NCBI GenBank assembly: GCA_937894585.1
Contig: CALBGO010000074.1
Coordinates: forward strand, 1-20,150
Direction: 5' to 3'
Origin: an uncultured Eubacterium sp.
Lineage (GTDB): Bacteria > Bacillota > Clostridia > Peptostreptococcales > Anaerovoracaceae
Length of the DNA: 20,150 nucleotides
Translations under genes and position numbers: made by a program
Part shown: piece by piece, positions 7,840 to 15,466 of the stretch
How the letters are laid out: the number at the start of each line of letters is the position of its first letter
Numbering within the stretch: the first letter of the stretch is position 1
The notes under the pieces: generated by a model
What the model was told of the DNA's origin: nothing
The model's database searches: none
Seen by the model: only the letters and a program-made list of their open reading frames with translations

Positions 7840-9159
7840 ATGGAAAAAACCTTTCATATAACGACTTTCGGCTGCCAGATGAACGAGCACGACTCGGAGA
7901 TTATGGCAGGCATGCTTTTGGAAAAGGGGTTTACCCCCGTAAAAGAAAGAAAAGATGCGGATGTTGCAATTATCAATACTTGCAGTGTCAGAGAAAATGC
8001 AGACAAGCGGTTTTTCGGAACCCTCGGCCAGCTGAAGCGCCGCAAGAAAGAAAATCCGGATTTTCTGGTCTGCGTCTGCGGCTGTATGATGCAGCAGCAG
8101 CATGTCATCGATACGATTAAAGCGAAGTATCCGTGGGTGGACATTATTTTCGGAACCCATAATATTCACCGGTTCCCCGAGCTTGTGGAAAATGCGCTGC
8201 ATGAAAAGAAGAAACAGGTGGAAATCTGGTCCGACGGCGGTGAAATCGTGGAGAATATGCCATGCAAACGGCTGCACAAAAGCAAAGCCCTTGTCAATAT
8301 TATGTTCGGCTGCAACAATTTCTGCACCTACTGTATTGTGCCTTACACCAGAGGCAGAGAGCGGAGCCGCAAACCTTCCGAAATTCTGCGGGAAGTGCGG
8401 GAGCTGGTATCCGACGGAGTGAAGGAGATTATGCTGCTGGGGCAGAATGTCAATTCTTACAAAGGTGAAGGAGATACGGATTTTGCCGACCTGATTTATA
8501 TGCTCAACGATGTGGAGGGACTTGAGCGTATTCGCTTTATGACCTCTCACCCAAAAGATTTGTCCGACAAGCTGATTCGGGCTTTTGCCGACTGCGATAA
8601 ACTCTGCAAGAACATTCATCTGCCGGTACAGTCGGGAAGCAGCCGGATTCTCAAAGAAATGAACCGCCGCTATGATAAAGAAAAGTATCTGCAGCTGGTT
8701 GAAAAACTTCGGGAGACAGTGACGGGCATTACGATGTCCACAGATATTATCGTAGGATTTCCGGGAGAAACGGAAGAGGACTTTGAAGAAACTCTCGATC
8801 TTGTAAGAAAGGTAAGATATGATTCTGCCTTTACATTCCTGTATTCTGTCAGAAAAGGAACGCCGGCGGAAACATATGAAAATCAGATTCCCGAAGATGT
8901 GAAACATCAGCGTTTCAACAGGCTGGTTGATTTGGTTAATCAGATCAGTGCAGAGAAAAATGCAGCCTATGTCGGTACAATGCAGAAGGTACTGGTTGAA
9001 GGACCGAGCAAAACAAACAGCCGCACTTTTACGGGAAGAACGGATGGTTTTAAGCTGGTGAATTTCAGAGGAGACGCATCTATGACCGGAAAAATCATCG
9101 ATGTGAAAATTACAAAGAGCAGTACTTTCAGTCTGGAGGGAGAGGCAATTGACGGATAA
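7840..9159 (+). CDS. miaB: tRNA-2-methylthio-N6-dimethylallyladenosine synthase MiaB
   Basis: Radical SAM methylthiotransferase that adds the 2-methylthio group to N6-isopentenyl-A37 of tRNAs reading UNN codons. At 439 aa it has the normal length. The N-terminal UPF0004 domain carries the auxiliary-cluster cysteines C12, C48 and C82. The radical SAM cluster is C158xxxC162xxC165 in GCNNFCTYCIVPYTRGRERSR. A C-terminal TRAM domain (about 375-437) binds tRNA. The ATG at 7840 follows GGAGG at good spacing. Its arrangement after ygiQ and a methyltransferase gene suggests loose housekeeping clustering rather than a shared pathway. All six cluster cysteines are present. Confidence 0.96.
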   Translation: MEKTFHITTFGCQMNEHDSEIMAGMLLEKGFTPVKERKDADVAIINTCSVRENADKRFFGTLGQLKRRKKENPDFLVCVCGCMMQQQHVIDTIKAKYPWVDIIFGTHNIHRFPELVENALHEKKKQVEIWSDGGEIVENMPCKRLHKSKALVNIMFGCNNFCTYCIVPYTRGRERSRKPSEILREVRELVSDGVKEIMLLGQNVNSYKGEGDTDFADLIYMLNDVEGLERIRFMTSHPKDLSDKLIRAFADCDKLCKNIHLPVQSGSSRILKEMNRRYDKEKYLQLVEKLRETVTGITMSTDIIVGFPGETEEDFEETLDLVRKVRYDSAFTFLYSVRKGTPAETYENQIPEDVKHQRFNRLVDLVNQISAEKNAAYVGTMQKVLVEGPSKTNSRTFTGRTDGFKLVNFRGDASMTGKIIDVKITKSSTFSLEGEAIDG

Positions 9160-9197
9160 GCCGATCAGCTCGCCGGAAGAGAATTGTCTGCGGAGAA

Positions 9198-9283
9198 ATG
9201 TCTGTAAAAGAAGCTTGTGAAAAAATATCTGTGAAAAGAAGTCTTTGAAAAAGTATTTGCCGGAAGATGTCTGTGAAAAGAAG
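9198..9283 (+). repeat. Imperfect short direct repeats downstream of miaB
   Basis: Three related copies of a purine-rich unit begin at 9198, 9225 and 9267. Each starts ATRTCTGTRAAAAGAAG or close to it (the first lacks one base), and the first two end in TTGTGAAAAA or CTTTGAAAAA. The first two are adjacent at about 27 bases; the third is truncated. They occupy the non-coding gap between miaB and the second NUDIX gene. No function can be assigned. Confidence 0.5.
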
Positions 9284-9290
9284 ATACGGA

Positions 9291-9320
9291 GCATCGAGTT
9301 TTCGGTGAAACTCTAGATGC
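9291..9320 (+). other. Hairpin just upstream of the second NUDIX ribosome site
   Basis: GCATCGAGTTT (9291-9301) pairs with AAACTC (9308-9313) and GATGC (9316-9320), an 11-bp stem with a 2-base TA bulge and a 6-base loop. No T run follows. The stem ends two bases before the AAGGAG site (9323-9328), so it could affect translation or mark a processed 5' end. Confidence 0.4.
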
Positions 9321-9337
9321 AGAAGGAGAAGTGTGAA

Positions 9338-9919
9338 ATGAATCCGAAACTGAAACTGATTCAGAAGCTGGTCGAAGATTATGCGCCGACCTGCGAACAG
9401 GAGGCGCTGGACAGAGAAGAAATGCTGCGGTTTCTGTCAGCCAACGACGATTGTCTTGAAAGGAAAAATAAAACGGCGCATTTTACGGCGTCATCTTGGA
9501 TTGTCAATGAAGCAGGAGATAAAGTGCTGATGGTGTACCACAATATCTATGATTCCTGGTCATGGACAGGAGGACATTCCGACGGCGAGCCTGATCCTGC
9601 GGTAACTGCTCTGAAAGAGGCGGAGGAAGAAACCGGCGCATCGGGATTTCGTTTTGTGAAGCAGGAGCCTGTTTCGCTGGAAATCATCACCGTAGACGGA
9701 CATGAAAAGAGAGGGGTTTATGTACCTTCACATCTGCATCTGAATCTGACTTATCTGCTGACGGCAGAGGAGGGACAGTCTCTGTCTGTAAAAGCGGATG
9801 AAAACAGCGGTGTACAGTGGATTTCCGCAAACCGTCTTGCAGAATATGTCAGCGAAGCCTGGATGATGGAACGGGTTTATAAAAAACTCCTTCGTCTGCA
9901 TATGCAAGAAGAAGCATAG
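9338..9919 (+). CDS. NUDIX hydrolase with atypical Nudix box
   Basis: Cytoplasmic NUDIX-fold hydrolase of 193 aa, substrate unknown. The box reads GGHSDGEPDPAVTALKEAEE (78-97) then ETGA: the metal-binding glutamates E94, E97 and E98 and the final glycine are present, but the canonical glutamate before the x7 stretch is P85 and the arginine is K93. GGHxDG forms of this kind occur in a NUDIX subgroup, so I expect an active enzyme. The start is the ATG at 9338, nine bases after AAGGAG; an in-frame ATG at 9317 falls inside the upstream hairpin before that site. It is 178 bases from miaB and has no obvious terminator after it. Confidence 0.8.
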   Translation: MNPKLKLIQKLVEDYAPTCEQEALDREEMLRFLSANDDCLERKNKTAHFTASSWIVNEAGDKVLMVYHNIYDSWSWTGGHSDGEPDPAVTALKEAEEETGASGFRFVKQEPVSLEIITVDGHEKRGVYVPSHLHLNLTYLLTAEEGQSLSVKADENSGVQWISANRLAEYVSEAWMMERVYKKLLRLHMQEEA

Positions 9920-10046
9920 AGGAAACGGGAGAATGGGGTTTTTCGGATTTTGATTTTTCGGTGCATATATCGGGAACTTGTTCAAAGGTGTTTTCAAAGT
10001 TTTTTGGAGGCATCAGACAGTCTCGGATTGCCCCGATAAATTCTTC

Positions 10047-10075
10047 TGTACAAAACCGTTAGAAGATGATACAAT
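10047..10075 (+). promoter_or_regulatory. Probable promoter of the cobalamin-riboswitch transcript
   Basis: TGTACA (10047-10052, 4/6 match) and TACAAT (10070-10075, 5/6 match) are 17 bases apart. The predicted start near 10082 coincides with the proposed 5' strand of riboswitch helix P1, which supports the choice. The preceding 127 bases after the NUDIX gene hold nothing else that I recognise. Confidence 0.45.
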
Positions 10076-10080
10076 ATTTA

Positions 10081-10310
10081 TTACAAGTTGATTTCGTGAG
10101 ACGCAGTCAAAATATATGGAATAAGATTATTTTGAGTTCTCCCCGCGCAGAGATGAGCTTTGCGGAGCGGGAGCTAAGAGGGAAGCAGGTGTAAATCCTG
10201 CGCGGTTACCGCCACTGTGATGGAGGAGTGCTGATCGGATGCCACTGAACAGTCATTGTTTGGGAAGGCGGACAGTGCGATGATGCCTGAGCCAGGAGAC
10301 CTGCTTGGAA
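10081..10310 (+). promoter_or_regulatory. Cobalamin (adenosylcobalamin-type) riboswitch
   Basis: The conserved core is readable: AGAGGGAAGCAGGTGTAAAT (10177-10196), CCGCCACTGTGA (10209-10220), and the B12 box AGCCAGGAGACCTGC (10290-10304). TTACAAG (10081-10087) can pair with CTTGGAA (10304-10310) as P1. CTCCCCGC with GCGGGAG forms a stem before the core. AGTGC (10227-10231) and GCCACT (10241-10246) form a P5-like hairpin with loop UGAUCGGAU. Six bases of that loop (UGAUCG) can pair with CGGUUA in the loop of the next hairpin, as expected for the L5-L13 kissing contact. Cobalamin binding should stabilise that hairpin and stop transcription of the ECF genes. Confidence 0.93.
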
Positions 10311-10321
10311 TAGATACTGTT

Positions 10322-10351
10322 CTGCCGACGGTTATCGGCGGGTAGTTTTTT
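10322..10351 (+). terminator. Riboswitch expression platform (P13-like hairpin and U tract)
   Basis: CTGCCGA (10322-10328) and TCGGCGG (10335-10341) form a 7-bp stem with one G-U pair and the loop CGGTTA (10329-10334). TTTTTT follows at 10346-10351. The loop is complementary, with two G-U pairs, to riboswitch loop bases 10232-10237. This suggests the hairpin is both the kissing partner and the terminator. Confidence 0.75.
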
Positions 10352-10369
10352 ATGTGCAGAGAATACGGA

Positions 10370-10412
10370 CTGCAGTGTAAACTTAGGTTTATGCTGCGGT
10401 TTTTTGTTTTTT
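10370..10412 (+). terminator. Second intrinsic terminator in the same leader
   Basis: The 13-base arm 10370-10382 (CTGCAGTGTAAAC) pairs along its full length with 10387-10399 (GTTTATGCTGCGG), using three G-U pairs, around a TTAG loop. TTTTTTGTTTTTT follows immediately. It is a strong terminator lying 19 bases after the first one and 80 bases before the first ECF gene. Confidence 0.8.
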
Positions 10413-10491
10413 GCAATTTGTTTTTCTGCTTTACTTGCGGAGTAAAAAACGGAAAAGTGACTTTTTATTAGCGACAAGGAGAAAATGCTGT

Positions 10492-11400
10492 ATGTTTCGT
10501 AACGGTCTTGGAGAGAACGCAGAGTTTTACAGGTATCACCCTATTGTCAACTTTGTGTATTTTGCATTGGTAATCGGTATTACTATGTTTTCTATGTCAC
10601 CGTATTTTCTGGCAGTGACATTTGGTTTTTCATGGATTTACTCTGTTCTTCTGAGAGGAAAGGAGATTATAAAATTCAACCTGATGATGTGTTTCAGTAT
10701 TATGGTTGTTATGGTAATCATCAATCTTTTTTTCTCAGGCAACGGTGAGACGGTGCTATTTTATATCAACACCAACAGAATTACGGCGGAATCTGCTGTA
10801 TACGGTGCTGCTTCTGCGGTCATGCTGATTTCGGTGGTAATCTGGTTTACGAGTTTCAATGTAATGATTTCCGCAGACAAGCTGATTTACCTGTTCGGAA
10901 AAGCTGCGCCTGTGCTGGGACTGACTCTTTCTATGATTTTCAGGTTTATTCCTCTTTTGAAAAATCGTTTTGCAGAAATTACGCTGGGACAGAAGTGTAT
11001 GAAAAGAAGCCACAGCGAAGGGAATCCGATAAAGCGGTCGAGGCAGCTTCTAAAAGAGGTATCCATACTGATTGCCTGGTCTTTGGAAGCCTCTATTGAA
11101 AGTGCGGATTCTATGGAGGCAAGAGGCTATGGGCTGAAAGGAAGAACCAGTTTTCATCTGTATCGCTTTACCGGGCGTGATACCGCAGCCCTAATTTTAA
11201 TGACGGCGGTTTCTTTGCCGGTGATTTACGGAATTTCAACAGGCCTTACGGATATGTATTTCTATCCGAGGCTGGTTCTGCCCGAAATGAATCTGCAGAC
11301 AGCAGTGATTCTGATGTGTTATTGTGTGCTGGCAGCAGTGCCGATTCTGATAGATTTAGCAGGAGAATATAAATGGAGACAATTAGATTTAACCATATAA
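10492..11400 (+). CDS. ecfT: ECF transporter transmembrane coupling component (EcfT/CbiQ family)
   Basis: A 302-residue membrane protein of the CbiQ/EcfT family, the scaffold that couples ATP hydrolysis to movement of the substrate-binding S component in vitamin ECF transporters. Several hydrophobic helices are visible (for example around residues 20-50 and 60-80). The ATPase-contact signature appears as SMEARGYG, with A210-R211-G212, near the end of the long cytosolic helices. I set the start at 10492, ten bases after AAGGAG; upstream codons in this frame lie in the terminator region. The 3' end overlaps the ATPase gene by 28 bases. It is the first gene after the cobalamin riboswitch, which points to cobalamin or another corrinoid as the cargo. 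Confidence 0.9.
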   Translation: MFRNGLGENAEFYRYHPIVNFVYFALVIGITMFSMSPYFLAVTFGFSWIYSVLLRGKEIIKFNLMMCFSIMVVMVIINLFFSGNGETVLFYINTNRITAESAVYGAASAVMLISVVIWFTSFNVMISADKLIYLFGKAAPVLGLTLSMIFRFIPLLKNRFAEITLGQKCMKRSHSEGNPIKRSRQLLKEVSILIAWSLEASIESADSMEARGYGLKGRTSFHLYRFTGRDTAALILMTAVSLPVIYGISTGLTDMYFYPRLVLPEMNLQTAVILMCYCVLAAVPILIDLAGEYKWRQLDLTI

Positions 11401-13154
11401 CTTTTTCTTACCCTCTGGCAGAAAAAAATGCTCTGGAGGATGTGAGCTTTACGATAGAGGAAGGCGAGTTTATCGTTCTGTGCGGAAAATCCGGCTGCGG
11501 CAAGAGTACGCTTTTGCGGCAGATGAAAAAAAATCTGATTCCTTACGGAAATATTGAAGGAGAAGTTTTGTACCGCGGGAAGCCGGTTGCAGAGCTTGAC
11601 GACAGGTACAGTGTGACGGAAATCGGTTTTGTGCAGCAGAATCCGGATCATCAGATTGTAACAGACAAGGTATGGCACGAACTTGCTTTCGGTCTGGAAA
11701 GCCTTGGCATGAATAACAATGCTATAAAAAGACGAGTGGCGGAAATGGCAAGCTATTTTGATATACAGGGCTGGTTTCGGAAAAGTGTCAGCGAGCTTTC
11801 CGGCGGTCAGAAGCAGCTTCTGAATCTTGCATCGGTTATGGCAATGCAGCCGAGGCTTTTGATTTTGGACGAGCCGACTTCTCAGCTTGATCCCATTGCG
11901 GCCTCGGAATTTCTGTCCACTGTGTATAAAATTAACAGAGATCTTGGAACAACCGTTATTATTTCCGAACATCGGCTGGAGGAACTGTTTCCTATGGCGG
12001 ATAAAGTTATGGTAATGGATGCGGGACGCATGATTGCATTTGATGAACCTTTTCGTATCGGAAATTTTTTGTCGGGGATTTCGGAATCCGCAGGCTGTGT
12101 AAAAGAATCCGTCGGGGCGGGTATTGCTCGGGAAAGTAAAGAAATTGAACCGATACAGTCTGAAAAGCATCCTATGTTTTACGGGCTTCCGTCTGTGATG
12201 CGCATTTTCGCCGATGTGCATTTCGGCGGAAAAAGTCCTCTGACCGTCAGAGAAGGACGGCAGGCGGTATCGCAGATTCTTGCAGATTCCGAATTTGAAA
12301 AAAACGGCTGCGCGGATACAATCTCGGCAGGTTCAGGCCGCAGAGATTATGCTGCTGACGGAGCTTTTGGAAATTTTACGACCGGAGGAGATGAAAAAAG
12401 TGAGGAGCTTGCAGTCGTATTAAAGGATGTATGGTTCAGATACAGCAAAGAAAGCGGTGATGTACTGCGGGGATTGAATCTGAAGGTTGCGAAAAATCGG
12501 TGGTACTGTCTGCTGGGCGGAAACGGAAGCGGCAAGAGTACGACACTTAAAATTATTGCGGGAATACTGAAAGCGCAGAGAGGAAGTGTAAAAACAGACA
12601 GAAGTGTGCTTTCTATGCTTCCGCAGAATCCGCAGGCGTTGTTTACGGAAATTACGGCAGAGGATGAGCTTCTGGAAGCGCTGCATTTCAGCGGGATCAA
12701 AACGGAAGAACAGATAAGACGGGTAAATGATATGCTTGCGCTGATGGAGATTCAGCATTTACGAAAGTCAAATCCTTACGATCTTTCGGGGGGAGAACAG
12801 CAGAGACTTGCCCTTGGGAAAATTCTGCTTCTGAAGCCTGAAATTCTGCTTCTTGATGAGCCGACCAAGGGTCTGGACCCGTTTTTCAAGCGGACACTGG
12901 CGGGGATTTTAAGAAAACTGACAGTAAGCGGTGTAACCATATTTATGGTATCTCACGATATTGAATTCTGCGCCGAATATGCGGACCGCTGCGCTATGTT
13001 TTTCGACGGGGATATTGTGTCTGTCGGATCGCCGAAGGAATTTTTTGCAGGCAACAGTTTCTATACGACAACTGCCAATAAAATTGTACGGGACTGGAAT
13101 CCGGGCTGTATAACCTGCGAGGAGGTGGCAAAATGGCTGAAAACCTTAAAATGA
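11373..13154 (+). CDS. ECF transporter tandem ATPase (two ABC domains fused)
   Basis: A 593-residue cytoplasmic protein with two complete ABC ATPase domains that would form the EcfA-EcfA' pair on one chain. Domain 1 has Walker A GKSGCGKST (38-46), Q-loop VQQNP, signature LSGGQ (142-146), Walker B LLILDE with E167, and switch histidine in SEH. Domain 2 has Walker A GGNGSGKST (382-390), Q-loop PQNP, signature LSGGE (from 471), Walker B with E496, and VSHD. The linker between about residues 235 and 345 is long and low in recognisable motifs. GCAGGAGA precedes the start. It overlaps ecfT by 28 bases and the S-component gene by 22, consistent with translational coupling of a fixed-ratio complex. 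Confidence 0.93.
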   Translation: METIRFNHITFSYPLAEKNALEDVSFTIEEGEFIVLCGKSGCGKSTLLRQMKKNLIPYGNIEGEVLYRGKPVAELDDRYSVTEIGFVQQNPDHQIVTDKVWHELAFGLESLGMNNNAIKRRVAEMASYFDIQGWFRKSVSELSGGQKQLLNLASVMAMQPRLLILDEPTSQLDPIAASEFLSTVYKINRDLGTTVIISEHRLEELFPMADKVMVMDAGRMIAFDEPFRIGNFLSGISESAGCVKESVGAGIARESKEIEPIQSEKHPMFYGLPSVMRIFADVHFGGKSPLTVREGRQAVSQILADSEFEKNGCADTISAGSGRRDYAADGAFGNFTTGGDEKSEELAVVLKDVWFRYSKESGDVLRGLNLKVAKNRWYCLLGGNGSGKSTTLKIIAGILKAQRGSVKTDRSVLSMLPQNPQALFTEITAEDELLEALHFSGIKTEEQIRRVNDMLALMEIQHLRKSNPYDLSGGEQQRLALGKILLLKPEILLLDEPTKGLDPFFKRTLAGILRKLTVSGVTIFMVSHDIEFCAEYADRCAMFFDGDIVSVGSPKEFFAGNSFYTTTANKIVRDWNPGCITCEEVAKWLKTLK

Positions 13155-14059
13155 CGCAGTCTGAAGCAGCGCGGAAAAAAAGGACCCGTCTGTCGGCGGC
13201 ACTGATTTTTCTGGTGATGCCTTTGACCATTGTTCTGGGACTTTACCTCGGGAAAGATAAATTTATGGTTATCAGCCTGCTGATTCTCATATATACCATG
13301 CTTCCCTTTTTTATGGTGTTTGAGCGCAGAAAGCCTAAGGCGAGGGAAATCGTGCTGATTGCTATGATGTCGGCGCTGACGGTGACACTGCAGCTTTTCT
13401 GTCATATTACTCTGCCTCTTCAAATCGGAACGGCTATGATTATTATTTCGGGAATCTCTCTGGGACCGGAAGCGGGATTCTTAATCGGAGCTGTTTCACG
13501 GTTTGTATGCAACTTTTATATGGGACAGGGACCGTGGACGCCATGGCAGATGTTCTGCTGGGGAATTCTGGGGTTTCTTGCGGGTCTTGCCTTTAACAAG
13601 GTGGACTTGGATGAACTGAAATCCAGACATTTCAAAGTTGTTATGGGTCCGGTGCTGTGTATGGTTTTCGGAATCCTTGCGGCTTATGTGTGTTATCAGA
13701 TTCGGCCCGGAGATGACGGAACCTTTTACGGTTGGAGACTGTATGTCTTTGGAGCGTTGGGGCTTCTTGCCGGTGTTCTTCTGCAAAGAAAGAGACTTCC
13801 GGCAGACGGACTTACGCTGACAGTGTTTACTCTGTTTACGACCTTTGTTATATACGGCGGAATTATGAATATCTGCGCTATGATTACTATGCCGGGAAAT
13901 TCGGACATATCTATGAAAGCTCTGCGGGTGCTGTACATTTCCGGCGCACCCTATGACGCATACCATGCAGTAACGGCGGCATTATGTGTATTTCTGTTCG
14001 GCAACAGCATTATCAGGAAGCTGGAGCGGATTAAGATTAAATACGGTATTTATAAATGA
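13133..14059 (+). CDS. ECF transporter S component, predicted cobalamin/corrinoid-specific
   Basis: A 308-residue polytopic membrane protein, the substrate-binding S subunit of the ECF transporter. At least six to eight hydrophobic segments are visible. Two near the N terminus (about 20-40 and 43-63) precede a six-helix ECF-S-like core, so it is longer than typical S components of about 200 aa. The core holds the ISLGPEAGFLIGAVSRFVCN and GQGPWTPWQM (131-140) stretches seen in ECF S proteins. GGAGG (13121-13125) lies seven bases before the ATG, inside the ATPase gene's end. Specificity is inferred only from the cobalamin riboswitch and neighbouring transcobalamin-like genes; the sequence alone does not prove it. 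Confidence 0.82.
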   Translation: MAENLKMTQSEAARKKRTRLSAALIFLVMPLTIVLGLYLGKDKFMVISLLILIYTMLPFFMVFERRKPKAREIVLIAMMSALTVTLQLFCHITLPLQIGTAMIIISGISLGPEAGFLIGAVSRFVCNFYMGQGPWTPWQMFCWGILGFLAGLAFNKVDLDELKSRHFKVVMGPVLCMVFGILAAYVCYQIRPGDDGTFYGWRLYVFGALGLLAGVLLQRKRLPADGLTLTVFTLFTTFVIYGGIMNICAMITMPGNSDISMKALRVLYISGAPYDAYHAVTAALCVFLFGNSIIRKLERIKIKYGIYK

Positions 14060-14072
14060 AGTTGTGATATGG

Positions 14073-14113
14073 AAAGGCCGCTTTGCCGGTGACGGCAGAA
14101 GGTTGACCTTTTT
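14073..14113 (+). terminator. Hairpin after the S-component gene, possible weak terminator
   Basis: TGCCG (14084-14088), loop GTGA, CGGCA (14093-14097) is a perfect 5-bp hairpin. Outer AAAGG (14073-14077) can pair with CCTTT (14107-14111), which runs into TTTTTG. If active, it would partly separate the ECF genes from the secreted-protein genes. A second small dyad, ATATTTCGGAAATAT, follows at 14115-14129. Confidence 0.35.
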
Positions 14114-14126
14114 GATATTTCGGAAA

Positions 14127-14155
14127 TATTGAAAAGAAGGTATTTCCCATATACT
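14127..14155 (+). promoter_or_regulatory. Candidate internal promoter before the toroid gene
   Basis: TATACT (14150-14155) is a good -10 match. A weak -35, TATTGA (14127-14132), is 17 bases upstream; the better TTGAAA (14129-14134) gives only 15. The case is weak, and the gene may instead be read from the riboswitch transcript. Confidence 0.25.
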
Positions 14156-14177
14156 AAAAAGAGAGGAGAACAAGAAA

Positions 14178-15464
14178 ATGAAAAAAAAACTATTATCACT
14201 GTTTGTAATTCTGTGTCTTGCGGTAACTTCCGTGACAGGCACAGCCTTTGCAGGCAGCAGTGTGTCTTACAAAAAAGCGATGGACAAGACACAGAGCTAC
14301 ATTACTGAAAATCTGAAAGAGCCTACGATTGACAACGGCGACTGGATGGTGATGGGACTTGCCAGAAACGGCGTCAGCCCGGGTAATGCTCTGCTGAAAG
14401 CCTATTACAGCAACGCAGTGAAAAAGCTGAAGACACAGAAAGGTGAGCTGCACCCGGTTAAGTATACCGATTATTCCAGAACAATTCTGGTGTTCACTGC
14501 GCTGGGAAAAGACCCTTCCAATGCGGGCGGTTATAACCTGCTGAAAAGACTGGCTGACTTTAACAAAGTGAAAAAACAGGGCATCAACGGACCAATCTGG
14601 GCGCTGATTGCACTGGACAGCGGAAACTATAAGATTCCGACAGTCAAAGGCGTCGCTGTGCAGACGACCAGAGATATGCTGATCGATTATATTTTGGATG
14701 CCCAGCTTGCAGACGGCGGCTTTGCTTTAAGCGGAGAGAAAGCAGACCCGGATATGACCGGTATGGCGCTGCAGGCTCTGGCAAAATACTATAAAGATAA
14801 AAACTATCCGAAGGTGACAGAAGCAGTGGATAAAGCCCTTGACTGCATTACCTATATGCAGAAAACAGACGGTGGTTTTGCTTCCTGGGGAACAGATAAT
14901 TCCGAAAGCATCTGTCAGATCATTGTAGCTCTGACAGCGCTCGGGATCAATCCGGAAAAGGATGAGCGATTTATCAGAAACGGAAACTCCACCATTGATG
15001 CACTGCTTGATTACTATGTGCCCGGCGGTGGGTTTAAGCATACTGTATCTGGCAAGCGGAATGGTATGGCTACAGAGCAGGCATATTATGCGCTGACAGC
15101 TTACCAAAGACTTTTGGACGGTAAAAATGCACTTTATGATATGACCGATACAAAGAAGCCTTTGGCAAAACCTGCAAAACCGACGATTACATCTTTGAAA
15201 TCCACGAAAATGAAGACGATGACGGTAAAGTGGAAAAACAATTCCAAGGTTTCCGAAGGCTATCAGATTCGCTATGCGGAAAACAGTAAGTTTACAGGAA
15301 GCAAAGCTGTGACTGTAACTTCTGCGAAAGCTTCTGCCAAAACCATTAAGAGCCTGAAGAAAGGAAAGACCTATTATGTAAAAGTCAGAGCTTACAGAAC
15401 AGACAGAGACGGCAGCAGACTTTACGGAAATTACAGCGCTGTGAAGAAAGTTAAAGTGAAATAG
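14178..15464 (+). CDS. Secreted alpha/alpha-toroid protein with Fn3 domain (transcobalamin alpha-domain-like)
   Basis: A 428-residue exported protein. The N terminus is a clear signal peptide ending AFA|G after residue 25. Residues about 30-322 contain helical repeats of the alpha6/alpha6 toroid type, with turn motifs ADGGFA, TDGGFASWG, PGGGFKH and helices such as TGMALQALAKYY, IIVALTALG and EQAYYALTAY. This fold is shared by prenyltransferases, terpene cyclases and the alpha domain of intrinsic factor and transcobalamin. No cyclase DxDD motif is present, so a binding role is more likely than catalysis. Residues about 332-428 form an Fn3-like domain. There is no wall anchor. AGAGGAG lies nine bases upstream of the start. 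The next gene, a DUF4430 protein, begins 2 bases after the stop, and ECF transporter genes precede it by 118 bases. Confidence 0.8.
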   Translation: MKKKLLSLFVILCLAVTSVTGTAFAGSSVSYKKAMDKTQSYITENLKEPTIDNGDWMVMGLARNGVSPGNALLKAYYSNAVKKLKTQKGELHPVKYTDYSRTILVFTALGKDPSNAGGYNLLKRLADFNKVKKQGINGPIWALIALDSGNYKIPTVKGVAVQTTRDMLIDYILDAQLADGGFALSGEKADPDMTGMALQALAKYYKDKNYPKVTEAVDKALDCITYMQKTDGGFASWGTDNSESICQIIVALTALGINPEKDERFIRNGNSTIDALLDYYVPGGGFKHTVSGKRNGMATEQAYYALTAYQRLLDGKNALYDMTDTKKPLAKPAKPTITSLKSTKMKTMTVKWKNNSKVSEGYQIRYAENSKFTGSKAVTVTSAKASAKTIKSLKKGKTYYVKVRAYRTDRDGSRLYGNYSAVKKVKVK

Positions 15465-15466
15465 CA

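Noticed and set aside
4567..9159. YgiQ or MiaB as cobalamin-dependent radical SAM enzymes linked to the riboswitch locus
   Set aside because: Neither shows an N-terminal cobalamin-binding domain; both match families that do not use B12. The proximity looks incidental.
9198..9248. A 16-codon open frame (MSVKEACEKISVKRSL)
   Set aside because: It consists of the degenerate repeats, and its possible ribosome site is weak and badly spaced.
7750..9294. A 514-residue open frame on the minus strand opposite miaB
   Set aside because: It is antisense to a complete, motif-rich miaB, shows no domain, is rich in Phe, His and Arg as expected of a shadow frame, and has no convincing ribosome site.
14178..15464. 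Annotation of the toroid protein as a terpene cyclase or prenyltransferase
   Set aside because: The repeats have that fold, but the protein is secreted, lacks a DxDD motif, carries an Fn3 domain and sits beside a DUF4430 gene and a vitamin transporter.
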